From NCBI GenBank assembly GCA_947243845.1, contig CAMXIF010000007.1:1-64000 (forward strand): a stretch of 64,000 nt of DNA, in the 5' to 3' direction. Made by a program: the position numbers and the translations under genes. Within the stretch, counting starts at the first letter, position 1. Each line of letters opens with the position of its first letter. This document shows positions 1 to 7,169 of the stretch, one piece after another. The stretch comes from an uncultured bacterium (GTDB lineage: Bacteria; Bacillota; Clostridia; Lachnospirales; Lachnospiraceae). The notes under the pieces are model-generated. The model was not told the origin of the DNA and searched no databases. It worked only from the letters and a program-made list of their open reading frames with translations.

Positions 1-175
1 GCCCGCTCTCCTTCGCTTCCGCTCCGGCTCGCTGCGGGCTTTCGCTCCGCTTCTCTTCCGCCGTGCCCGCTCTCCTTCGCTTCCGCTCCGGCTCGCTGCG
101 GGCTTTCGCTCCGCTTCTCCTCCGCCGTGCCCGCTCTCCTTCGCTTCCGCTCCGGCTCGCTGCGGGCTTTCGCCC
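1..175. repeat. GC-rich 64-bp tandem repeat, about 2.7 copies
   Basis: Units start at 1, 65 and 129, and the third copy is cut at about 175. The copies differ by about one base (ttctct versus ttctcc near the end of the unit). The unit is very GC- and pyrimidine-rich on the plus strand (cgcttccgctccggctcgc). The array begins at the window edge, so its true copy number is unknown. It has no unique spacers, so it is not a CRISPR array. Confidence 0.9.
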
Positions 176-178
176 TAT

Positions 179-239
179 AGTCTCAGATAAGAACAGAAAC
201 ATGTCTGCAAGCCGCCATTTTCTGTTCTTATCTGAGACT
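179..239. repeat. perfect 21-bp inverted repeat (hairpin)
   Basis: Bases 179-199 are exactly the reverse complement of 219-239, with a 19-base loop between them. No T-run follows on either strand, so it is not a classical Rho-independent terminator. It lies about 240 bp past the end of the TnpB-like gene, where the end hairpin of an IS200/IS605-type element or the 3' boundary of a guide RNA transcript could lie. The function is not known. Confidence 0.85.
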
Positions 240-244
240 GCACG

Positions 245-481
245 GCTCATTGCTAATCAAATAAGGCATATTGGCCGCTCTTATGAGCGGTGCATCCTGC
301 CCATCGGACAGTCCGCTTCGCTCCCCCGTACATCACCTGCGTGTTCCGGAGGTCCTGGCGCACCCAATTCACGTAAAACGTTATTCCAGCACCGTTTTTT
401 GTTTTTATCTTCAAAAAATGTTCTGCAGTCCGTATCCGGTAAAATCCCGGCCTGAACCGTTATTTATCTGCAAAAAACTTT
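245..481 (-). ncRNA. candidate guide RNA (omega-RNA-like) 3' of the dead TnpB gene
   Basis: TnpB and TldR proteins use an RNA transcribed from the 3' end and downstream flank of their own gene: a folded scaffold followed by a guide. On the minus strand this flank has a perfect stem CCGCTC-ATAA-GAGCGG (275-290), which GGCA/TGCC pairing can enclose. A small CGGA-CTG-TCCG hairpin lies just 5' of it. If the scaffold ends with TGCC (near 265), the guide would be the bases at 245-264 read on the minus strand. The position is inferred from family knowledge and visible folding only. No convincing target for the putative guide was found in this window. Confidence 0.4.
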
Positions 482-1864
482 TTAATGATCTATCTTATCA
501 TCACCAAGCACCGTCTGCCCGCGTTTCAGCGCATTCCGCGCCGCATTGACCTTCTTATCCACCTCATATCCGCACCGGCCGCACCGAAATATATCCCCGC
601 TATATTTACCCATCTCTCCACAGTTACTACACTCTGCGCTGATTCCCTTGCCAAACACCTCCACAAGTTCCACGGAATGTTCCAGACATTTCTGCTGTAA
701 CCGCTCCCTGATCAAACCCTTTCTCCAAACACCGACAGAATAGTTAATCTTCCTATTGTATCCTGCCGAACTATTGGCGGGAAGTTTGGGTAGATATATG
801 ACCTTCGGCTTTTCTGACTCTATCATGCGGTTGATTTCATGGTTGACATAACTTTCTATCTTGGCATTCAGCCTTGCTTTCCGGGCAAGATACTTCTTTC
901 GTCCCGCATTGTTCTCTTTCTCCCTGCGGTACGTACCAGCCGCTGTGCTCATGTACTCCGCCAGTTCTTGGTGAAGCGCACCATACTGCTCTCCGTAAAC
1001 AACTCCCTCATGGGTGGTAAACATACACCAAATCCCCGTGGATAATCCAATCTCATTCGTATAATCCCGATGGGTTCTTACTTTAATCTCGATTGGTATA
1101 TGGATTTCAATGTCATTGGTTTCCGGCAGCAGCCTGATGTAAAGCTGTTTCGTATAAGCGTTCTCATCGGTAAGCGGTACGAATACTCTTTTTCTATTTT
1201 CCTTAGTGGCAATATAAATGCCATGCCCTTTTGTGTAAGGACTGCCTCCACAACTACTCTGTGATTCTTTGTACCGATAGGCTTTCTCTGTGATATAAAA
1301 ACCATCTGCCTTGTCAGTATGCAGCGTTCTCACATGATATTTCCTGACTTGCCGGCTAAGATATCTGTGTAGTTTCTCCGGATTTATCCCTGTTGTTAAT
1401 TCCGCATACTTACCCTGCATCTCCTGTGGCAGTTCAATCGACTTCTGGTTCAAAACCGCCTCAAAAGCGTTGTTTACTTTCAACAGAAAGCGAAGATAAT
1501 GCTTCTCCTGCGAATTAAGATTTTCATTTTGGGAAATCAACTTCAAAATCTTATTTTTTGTCCTTGCCCACTGACTCTTGATATCACCCAGCGCATCGAA
1601 CACGGCCCGATAAAAATAGACTGAAGGCATCGCGAGTTCAGACCGAAGACCGCTGTTAGTCATCTCATTCTGAATCGTATAGCCGGGATACAGTTTGGAC
1701 AGGCTTCCAATAGAACCGTAACGAGAATACACATAATTTTTTACTTTGCGATAATCTTCCGCTATCTCCTGAAGTTTTTTCATATCTTCTTCGGAAAGCG
1801 GTTCCCTGTTATATTGACGGATGATTCTGCAAGCTGTCTGACTCCGCTTCTGTGATTTATCCAC
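482..1864 (-). CDS. TnpB-family protein with inactivated RuvC nuclease (TldR-like RNA-guided DNA-binding protein)
   Basis: The protein has the TnpB/IS605 OrfB layout: an N-terminal REC-like helical part, a central wedge-like region, then split RuvC with a CxxC-x12-CxxC zinc finger near the C-terminus (SNC, RCGRCG). The RuvC acids seem to be gone. The usual IDLG becomes IGLS, the usual ExL becomes PKL (VIYLPKL), and DRDxNAA becomes DKKVNAA. So D, E and D align with G, P and K, which predicts RNA-guided DNA binding without cutting, as in TldR repressors. The reading frame is open up to an ATG at 2008, but that would run through the inverted repeat. A GTG at 1864 (460 aa, starting VDKSQKRSQ) is preferred, although its ribosome site is weak. 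No TnpA partner is visible. Family membership is firm; the repressor role is inference. Confidence 0.8.
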   Translation of the reverse strand: MDKSQKRSQTACRIIRQYNREPLSEEDMKKLQEIAEDYRKVKNYVYSRYGSIGSLSKLYPGYTIQNEMTNSGLRSELAMPSVYFYRAVFDALGDIKSQWARTKNKILKLISQNENLNSQEKHYLRFLLKVNNAFEAVLNQKSIELPQEMQGKYAELTTGINPEKLHRYLSRQVRKYHVRTLHTDKADGFYITEKAYRYKESQSSCGGSPYTKGHGIYIATKENRKRVFVPLTDENAYTKQLYIRLLPETNDIEIHIPIEIKVRTHRDYTNEIGLSTGIWCMFTTHEGVVYGEQYGALHQELAEYMSTAAGTYRREKENNAGRKKYLARKARLNAKIESYVNHEINRMIESEKPKVIYLPKLPANSSAGYNRKINYSVGVWRKGLIRERLQQKCLEHSVELVEVFGKGISAECSNCGEMGKYSGDIFRCGRCGYEVDKKVNAARNALKRGQTVLGDDKIDH

Positions 1865-1971
1865 TATTCTTTCTGTACCGCCTCCATACACCTTGAGAGT
1901 CCAAATTTCGCAGAATATTCTATTCTGCGAAGGGGCTTGTACAGCCAGTAAAATAGTGTCGCCTATAAGAC

Positions 1972-2099
1972 TTGACCACGAGTTGACCATAAATATTTTA
2001 TTGAGCATTATTATAGGAAACTATTTGTGATTTCATAATATGCCTGCTTTTCAAATATTCATCAAAAACAGTTCTTCTGGTTTGACCATTTTTTGACCA
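1972..2099. repeat. two TTGACCA-N4-TTGACCA direct-repeat pairs
   Basis: TTGACCA occurs at 1972, 1983, 2082 and 2093, always on the plus strand. Each pair has an 11-bp period and the pairs are 110 bp apart, so all copies lie roughly on one helical face. They sit inside the candidate invertible segment. Short phased direct repeats like these are typical of arm-type sites of tyrosine recombinases or of an oligomeric regulator. Which protein binds is unknown. Confidence 0.6.
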
Positions 2100-2180
2100 C
2101 ATAGACAAAACAGCTAAAAATATGCGTAAAATAGCCGATATACATTCTGTAAGTATCATAGATAGGAAGAATTTGGCGAT

Positions 2181-2209
2181 TTGACAAATCCCATCATTGT
2201 CAGTATAAT
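2181..2209 (+). promoter_or_regulatory. consensus sigma-A promoter inside the invertible segment
   Basis: TTGACA (2181-2186), a 17-bp spacer and TATAAT (2204-2209) match the housekeeping consensus perfectly. In the present orientation it fires to the right and meets the hairpin at 2304-2348 within about 130 bp, with no gene in between. After inversion of 1932-2274 it would read into the TnpB-like gene. On the minus strand the present segment offers only a TATAAT (2010-2015) without a good -35. Confidence 0.8.
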
Positions 2210-2303
2210 GGTGAGGATAATCATGACAAATTCAGGGGTTCAACTTTAGTTAGAGCGCTTTGTTGGGACACTCTTTCGCAGAATAGAATATTCTATGAAA
2301 AAA

Positions 2304-2348
2304 GAGGGTATCGCCTAATCACCAGACAGATGATAAAGCGATACCCTC
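2304..2348 (-). terminator. Rho-independent terminator of the GH3 gene
   Basis: An 11-bp stem (2304-2314 with 2338-2348, GAGGGTATCGC) has a 23-base loop. On the minus strand it is followed by six T, so it ends the GH3 gene that stops at 2425. On the plus strand it is followed by an AT-rich run and could also stop transcription coming from the promoter at 2181-2209. Confidence 0.85.
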
Positions 2349-2424
2349 ATTTATATAATTTCTAAGACTTTCTTATAATTTATTCAATTATGTACGCTCT
2401 GTCCCATATCATGACAGCACCATA

Positions 2425-3897
2425 TCATTCCGGCTTCTCTTCCTTACACTTCACCCGGTAGATCCGCCGCAGAGAATCATTGATTCTCTCTTCCGATATT
2501 GTACCATCCTGCACCGCTGCCAGAAGCGCATCATACGCTTTCGTGAAATCCTCAGGCATCAGCAACATATCTGCCCCAGCCTCAATCGCCATCACTGCCG
2601 CTTCCTCAGGTGAATAGTAAGCGGTAATGGCAGTCATATTTAGCGCATCGGTGATGATGATACCCTCAAATCCCAATTCGTTTCTCAGTATATCCGTCAT
2701 AATCTTTTCTGACAGGGAGCTGGGGAGACCGCTTGAATCCACTGATGATGCCGTCACATGACTTACCATCACAAAATCTGCTCCCGCCTCAATGCCGGCC
2801 TGAAAAGGTACAAAATTCGATGCCCTCATCTCATCCAGCGTCTTGGTAATCTCCGCCCAGGTCTCATGCGTGTCTCCTGAGGCCTCGCCAAGTCCCGGAA
2901 AATGTTTCAGGCAGGCACTCATCTGCGAATCCTGTAAACCGCTCACAAAGCTGCTCACCATCTCGGCTGCCGCCGCAGGATCAGAACCAAAGGAACGGTC
3001 GCCCAAAACACTGTCTCCGCCCTCCGGAACCACATCCGCCACAGGTGCGAAATCCAGATTGAATCCCAATTCTTTCAGATAAGAATTGATTGTAGCAGCA
3101 CCTTCCTGTGCTTTCGCCGGATCACCACTCTCACCAATCGTGGCCATAGCATCCACTTTCGTCACTTCCACGCTGCTGTCTGCTACCCGGCTGACAGAAC
3201 CGCCCTCCTCATCTACCGCCAGAAAGATGCGATATTTGCTCATGGATTTCGTATTGGACAGCATTTCCTTAATCTGCTCTTCATCCAGAATATTCTGTCC
3301 AAAATAAATCAGTCCTCCAACCGGATACTGATTCAATGCCTCCTGTGTACCGTTGCCGGCCTGTGTAGCTGTTGTAACACCCGTAATGGACTCCGGTGTC
3401 ACAATAAAAAGTCCGGCAATTTTATCCTCCAACGGCATGTCTGCAATAGAAGTCTCTACCAGTTCTTCGTAAATATCCTCTTCGTTTTCTTCCACTACCA
3501 CATCCGGAGTATCGATCACTATCTCCTCTGTCTCCTGTTCCGCCTCTGCCTCCTGTTGTTTAACCAGTTCTTCCGCCTGCTTTTTCTCTTTCACATTAGA
3601 AACAACCTTACTGCCGAGAACAACACCGCCCGCAACAATCGCCATGAATATAACAAATACCACCGAATATGCTATGATTTGATTACGTACGCGTCTTTTA
3701 TGCCGATATTCTCGCCGCTCCTCTTCATCATACTCATCTTCGTCCTCTTCGTCTTCTTCATCTTCTTCGTCATCGTCCTCTTCGTCTTCTTCGTCTTCCT
3801 CTAATTCTTCATCATCTTCCAGTTCTTCATCGTCCTCTAATTCCTCATCATAGTCTTTCCCCAGATGTCCTTTTCTTCTGTTATGTAGCTTTCCCAT
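2425..3897 (-). CDS. membrane-anchored GH3 beta-N-acetylhexosaminidase-like protein
   Basis: This 490-aa protein has three parts. Residues 15-60 are an extreme Asp/Glu tract, residues 73-95 form one transmembrane helix, and the extracellular rest is a GH3 hydrolase of the NagZ type. Visible motifs are KHFPG (331-335), the NagZ-like acid/base pair D342-x-H344 in GDTH, and the nucleophile region TDALNM (D417). NagZ enzymes release N-acetylglucosamine from peptidoglycan fragments. The anchor suggests action outside the membrane during wall turnover. The acidic tail would face the cytoplasm and is coded by GAT/GAA runs prone to slippage. It is monocistronic, with a terminator at 2304-2348. Confidence 0.85.
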   Translation of the reverse strand: MGKLHNRRKGHLGKDYDEELEDDEELEDDEELEEDEEDEEDDDEEDEEDEEDEDEYDEEERREYRHKRRVRNQIIAYSVVFVIFMAIVAGGVVLGSKVVSNVKEKKQAEELVKQQEAEAEQETEEIVIDTPDVVVEENEEDIYEELVETSIADMPLEDKIAGLFIVTPESITGVTTATQAGNGTQEALNQYPVGGLIYFGQNILDEEQIKEMLSNTKSMSKYRIFLAVDEEGGSVSRVADSSVEVTKVDAMATIGESGDPAKAQEGAATINSYLKELGFNLDFAPVADVVPEGGDSVLGDRSFGSDPAAAAEMVSSFVSGLQDSQMSACLKHFPGLGEASGDTHETWAEITKTLDEMRASNFVPFQAGIEAGADFVMVSHVTASSVDSSGLPSSLSEKIMTDILRNELGFEGIIITDALNMTAITAYYSPEEAAVMAIEAGADMLLMPEDFTKAYDALLAAVQDGTISEERINDSLRRIYRVKCKEEKPE

Positions 3898-4261
3898 ATT
3901 CGAACCGTATCCTTTCCTTAGCCCACATACTGTGAAGCGTCTGCTGCGGCATTAACCTTTGTGATTTCAAGCCATTATATGTATATAAAATATTTTAGCA
4001 TACAACATATAGTATGTCGCAATTATACTATAACTTATTTTTATCAAAAAAGCCACCATATTTTTTCTTTTTCCCTAAATTACCATCCGGCCGATTTTCA
4101 AACCATGCCAATATACTTCAGCATTGTTTCCTGCAGCATGCGAAAAGTGTGCTATCCTTCCTTCAAATAATAATGCTAAATTAATGCTAAATGGAAACTA
4201 ACAGACAAAGCGCCTCCGGTCCATAACCGTAAGCGCTTTTTTATTTTTTATAATGATATAA
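3898..4261. other. intergenic region, no gene seen
   Basis: This AT-rich spacer separates two minus-strand genes. It contains a direct repeat (taatgctaaat, 4172-4193 region) and a plus-strand terminator-like hairpin at 4207-4245. No ORF with a credible ribosome site is present. The terminator facing plus, with no plus gene before it, leaves room for a small RNA. Confidence 0.5.
4207..4245 (+). terminator. terminator-like hairpin facing the plus strand
   Basis: AAAGCGC (4207-4213) pairs with GCGCTTT (4233-4239), with inner pairing CGGT/ACCG, and a run of T follows on the plus strand. It lies just 3' of the flagellin gene, which is on the minus strand. On that strand the stem is preceded rather than followed by the U-run side, so it is a poor terminator for flagellin. 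Confidence 0.6.
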
Positions 4262-5716
4262 TTATTGCAGAAGACCTAATATACTCTCTCTGCTCTGATT
4301 GCTCTGCGCAATCATTGCCTGTCCTGTCTGGGATAAAACTTGGTTGATCACATGGTTTACCATCAACTTTGCTATATCAGCATCTCTTATTCTGGATTCA
4401 GACTCCTGTGTATTCTCAACCACATTATCCAGATTATTCACGGTGTGTTCCATACGGTTTTGATATGCCCCCATCCGGCTTCTTTCACCGCTCACGTATT
4501 CTATCGCCTTTTTAAATGCTCTGATTCCCTCATCTGCTCCATCCTGTGTTCTCGCATCCACAGCACTGATTCCCATAACAGGCGTGGAGATATAGGGAAG
4601 CGCTATCTTAATATGTTGTCCAGGTTCACATCCTGCCTGTATATGAACCTCCTGACTTCTTGCAAAGTTCTGCACCTCATCGATAGAATAAGCAACTCCT
4701 GGACCAAATCGCCCATACCCATCACGTGCCTGAATATAGAATTGAGCATTCATCCAACCGTCCCATGTTCCAAATGTACCCCCGCTACTAACAGGCAGAG
4801 ACGGTCTTGGCCCATTGCAGCGATCATCATAGATAATCAGCCTGCCCTGATCCTCCACCATTTTAGTAAAATGATTGCGGGGATTTCCGTTATTTGTTCC
4901 CTGCAAAATGCGTTGGATCAGTTCCGAAGCATCCTTTGTTCCCTCAATTCCGATATTATATATGAAATGATTGCCACTGATTTCCATTGAACTGGAAGTT
5001 CCCTTGGTAAATTTAACGCTATAATGATTGGTACATGTACAACATGTGCTATAAAATCCATTTCCAATCAATTCATTAATCTGACTCTCCGAACCGTGGA
5101 ACTGCCTGAAATTTATCGTAGCGGCATCATGCGTAATGTCAAAAGTCGCTGTTGCCGGGTTACCATTCGCATCCGTATAATCATATTTCTCTTTTGTGGT
5201 ATACTCTTCATTCAAATATCCCTTTGAACCTACCGGCACCCAGTCCGGCAGTCCGCCGACCGCAATGATCGATGGATCATCTTCTACAAACTGAAATCCT
5301 GTTCCTTTAAGTATCTGTATCTCATTATAGGTCGTTCTCTCTCCAATGCTATTAATCTCTTGCAGTAGCTGCTCGATTTCCATTTGTATATAGTTTCGAT
5401 CCTCTACAGTCAAAGTCCCTGTCGCCGCCTTAACACACAACTCCGTTCCGCGATTAAGCATTTCACTAACTTCTGCCATCGCGCCATCCGCGATCTGCAC
5501 TAAGGAAATACCTTCCTGACAATTGTCAGACGCCTGTGAAAGACCCCTGATCTGTCGTCTCATTTTCTCCGATATAAATAATCCTGCCGCATCATCTGCA
5601 GCACGATTAATTCTATAGCCTGACGCAAGCTTTTCCATATTTTGTGTTCTTGCTTTCATAGTCAGACCAAACATTCTATTTGCATTTTGTGCAGTCATAT
5701 TATGTTTTATGACCAT
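4262..5716 (-). CDS. flagellin
   Basis: This 484-aa protein is the subunit of the flagellar filament. The conserved D0/D1 ends are clear: an N-terminal part starting MVIKHNMTAQNANRMFG with LASGYRINRAADDAAGL, and a C-terminal part with NRMEHTVNNLDNVVENTQE, RDADIAKLMV and a final ILGLLQ. The middle (about 150-390) is the variable exposed domain and carries a CCTC cysteine cluster found in Lachnospiraceae flagellins. A strong AGGAGG lies before ATG 5716. No other flagellar gene is in the window, so this is an isolated copy. Its promoter looks sigma-A type rather than sigma-28. Confidence 0.95.
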   Translation of the reverse strand: MVIKHNMTAQNANRMFGLTMKARTQNMEKLASGYRINRAADDAAGLFISEKMRRQIRGLSQASDNCQEGISLVQIADGAMAEVSEMLNRGTELCVKAATGTLTVEDRNYIQMEIEQLLQEINSIGERTTYNEIQILKGTGFQFVEDDPSIIAVGGLPDWVPVGSKGYLNEEYTTKEKYDYTDANGNPATATFDITHDAATINFRQFHGSESQINELIGNGFYSTCCTCTNHYSVKFTKGTSSSMEISGNHFIYNIGIEGTKDASELIQRILQGTNNGNPRNHFTKMVEDQGRLIIYDDRCNGPRPSLPVSSGGTFGTWDGWMNAQFYIQARDGYGRFGPGVAYSIDEVQNFARSQEVHIQAGCEPGQHIKIALPYISTPVMGISAVDARTQDGADEGIRAFKKAIEYVSGERSRMGAYQNRMEHTVNNLDNVVENTQESESRIRDADIAKLMVNHVINQVLSQTGQAMIAQSNQSRESILGLLQ

Positions 5717-5770
5717 AAATTCCCTCCTTGGAACCTTAAAAGCTCAACATCCTTGCTTTAAATATATTGT

Positions 5771-5799
5771 ATTATATAAGGCCACAAAAAGCAAAACAA
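5771..5799 (-). promoter_or_regulatory. sigma-A type promoter of flagellin
   Basis: Read on the minus strand: TTGTTT (5799-5794), a 17-bp spacer and a perfect TATAAT (5776-5771). The start codon is about 55 bp further on. No sigma-28 pattern (TAAA-N15-GCCGATAA) is seen on the coding strand of the 180 bp upstream of the gene. Confidence 0.7.
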
Positions 5800-5887
5800 T
5801 TCTGCTGATATTTGCTGATCTTATAACACCGATAATACAGACTACAAATGAAATAAAAAGATGTTAGATTAGTATTCATTACAAAGC

Positions 5888-5926
5888 GAAGCGGGTATTC
5901 ATTCTCTTAAGAATAATACCCGCTTC
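5888..5926. repeat. strong hairpin upstream of the flagellin promoter
   Basis: GAAGCGGGTATT (5888-5899) pairs with 5915-5926, and ATTCT/AGAAT (5901-5905, 5910-5914) extends the stem inward past one bulged C. There is no T-run on either side. It could insulate flagellin from upstream transcription. Confidence 0.7.
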
Positions 5927-6410
5927 TAAACTACACTATCCAATGGCCTTTACCTCCGCTTTTCCTCCACGTCCTCTTTCCATCCTCTTCTTTTCGTATA
6001 CATATACTGTAGCGTCTTTTCCTCTTCTCTTCTTTTTGATTCGCTACCCTCTACCATGTACTCGATTCCGCTTCTCGTTTTGTTTGTTCATTGGTCTTCT
6101 ATTCACTTGTAATTCAATCAACTTGTTACTTTAAGTTTTTGGTGGACCGTACCTCTCTTTCTTTAGATTTATCTATATGAAGTGTTTCTTTATGATTTTA
6201 TTATATCACCTGATTCTTATTTGTCAACACATTTTTGAAAAATTTTTAAAAAAATTATTCTATATCATAATTATATCTCTATTTTCTAATTTTATCTATT
6301 TATTTGTTCTATTAACTGTTAATTCACCCATGCATAAACCGCATATTGCACTCTCCTGATGCTTGGTGATATACTTTTATCAAAATATTCATAAGAATCG
6401 AGGGATTATT
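5927..6410. other. intergenic region, no gene seen
   Basis: Between 5945 and 6130 the plus strand is strongly pyrimidine-rich. From 6130 to 6360 the DNA is very AT-rich. Only short ORFs without ribosome sites occur. The promoter of the LUD gene that starts at 6411 should lie in the AT-rich part, but no clear -35/-10 pair stands out. Confidence 0.5.
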
Positions 6411-7046
6411 ATGTCACACAAACAGACTGCCCTGGCCAGACAGGCAGAAACCATCATCAAAAATCTCCAAAAGCGCAACATGACAGGATTCTATTTCGAA
6501 TCAGCCGCATCCTGCACCGAAGCTATCCTATCCGAACTTCCCAAGGGTTCCGTGATCGGCTGGGGCGGCAGCGAGAGCATCAAGGAGTGCGGATTAATGT
6601 CCGCCATCCAAAAAGGCGGTTATGAGCTGCTCGATCGTTCTGCTGCCAGAACACCTGAGGAAGCCAGACAGATTTATGCTAAGACAGTATTGGCCGACTA
6701 CTATCTAATGAGTACAAACGCTATCACACTTGAAGGGGAACTGATCAACATTGACGGCAACGGCAACCGGGTTGCATGCCTGATCCAGGGGCCCAGCCAT
6801 GTCATCATAGTCGCCGGCATGAACAAAGTCGTAAATGATGTGCCTTGTGGTGTCGCCCGTGTACGCAACGCCGCCTCTCCCGCCAATGCAATCCGCCTGG
6901 AAAGAAAACTTCCCTGTGCAGCTACCGGCGTCTGCCACGATTGTCTCTCCCCGGAATGTTTCTGTAATCAGATCGTGGTGACCAGAAGAAGTATGCATGC
7001 TGGCCGCATCAAAGTATATCTGGTAGGAGAAGAACTGGGATATTAG
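6411..7046 (+). CDS. LUD-domain protein (LutC/YkgG-like)
   Basis: This 211-aa protein belongs to the lactate-utilisation LUD family, recognised by GSVIGWGGSESIKECG, YLMSTNAITLEGELINIDGNGNR split over residues about 100-125, and IIVAGMNKVV. In LutABC systems LutC-type subunits act with Fe-S oxidoreductases. Here the gene stands alone, and free LUD proteins are common in clostridia with unproven roles. A Cys-rich tail (CHDCLSPECFCNQ) could bind metal. The start at ATG 6411 is chosen because GAGGG lies 8 bp before it; an in-frame ATG at 6363 lacks a site. Confidence 0.8.
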   Translation: MSHKQTALARQAETIIKNLQKRNMTGFYFESAASCTEAILSELPKGSVIGWGGSESIKECGLMSAIQKGGYELLDRSAARTPEEARQIYAKTVLADYYLMSTNAITLEGELINIDGNGNRVACLIQGPSHVIIVAGMNKVVNDVPCGVARVRNAASPANAIRLERKLPCAATGVCHDCLSPECFCNQIVVTRRSMHAGRIKVYLVGEELGY

Positions 7047-7101
7047 GATTTTCCCGCTTATTAGTTTACATAATAATTGTCTTGCGTATTTTTAGCAAAT
7101 A

Positions 7102-7142
7102 TAGAAACAGGACTCCGCGCCCCCCGCTGAGTCCTGTTTCTA
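7102..7142. terminator. hairpin between convergent genes
   Basis: A 13-bp perfect stem (7102-7114 with 7130-7142, TAGAAACAGGACT) has a 15-base GC-rich loop. It lies between the ends of the LUD gene and the chemoreceptor-like gene. T-runs are weak on both sides, so it is probably a shared terminator of modest strength. Confidence 0.65.
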
Positions 7143-7169
7143 CTATAAAATCCTTCTCTAAAAAATATG

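Larger units (their letters stand above)
1907..2299. other. candidate invertible promoter segment (inverton)
   Basis: Two 25-bp sites bound the segment. Site 1 (1907-1931) is TTCGCAGAATA, core TTC, then TATTCTGCGAA. Site 2 (2275-2299) has the same left arm, core GAA, and right arm TATTCTATGAA. Reversing site 2 gives 23 of 25 bases identical to site 1, so the asymmetric cores are in inverted orientation. Symmetric arms around a short asymmetric core is how site-specific recombination sites are built. The 343 bp between them hold a consensus promoter pointing right. Inversion would aim it at the TnpB-like gene, whose proposed start is 42 bp beyond site 1. No recombinase gene is in the window. 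Confidence 0.6.

Noticed and set aside
1..175. CRISPR array
   Set aside because: The 64-bp units are contiguous and nearly identical, with no unique spacers and no cas genes nearby.
261..267. Guide RNA match to the local flagellin promoter (shared GCCTTAT, also at 5776-5782)
   Set aside because: Only seven contiguous bases match and similarity fades after that. A match of this size is expected by chance in AT-rich DNA.
1907..2299. Ends of an insertion sequence instead of an inverton
   Set aside because: There is no transposase between the sites and no target duplication outside them. The asymmetric cores and the enclosed consensus promoter fit inversion better, though this is not excluded.
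3556..3804. Plus-strand ORF opposite the acidic tract
   Set aside because: It is a mirror of the GAA/GAT repeat in the GH3 gene, producing a Phe/Val-rich artefact.
5717..5880. Sigma-28 flagellar promoter
   Set aside because: GCCGATAA-like sequence occurs only on the wrong strand (5828-5835) with no TAAA partner.
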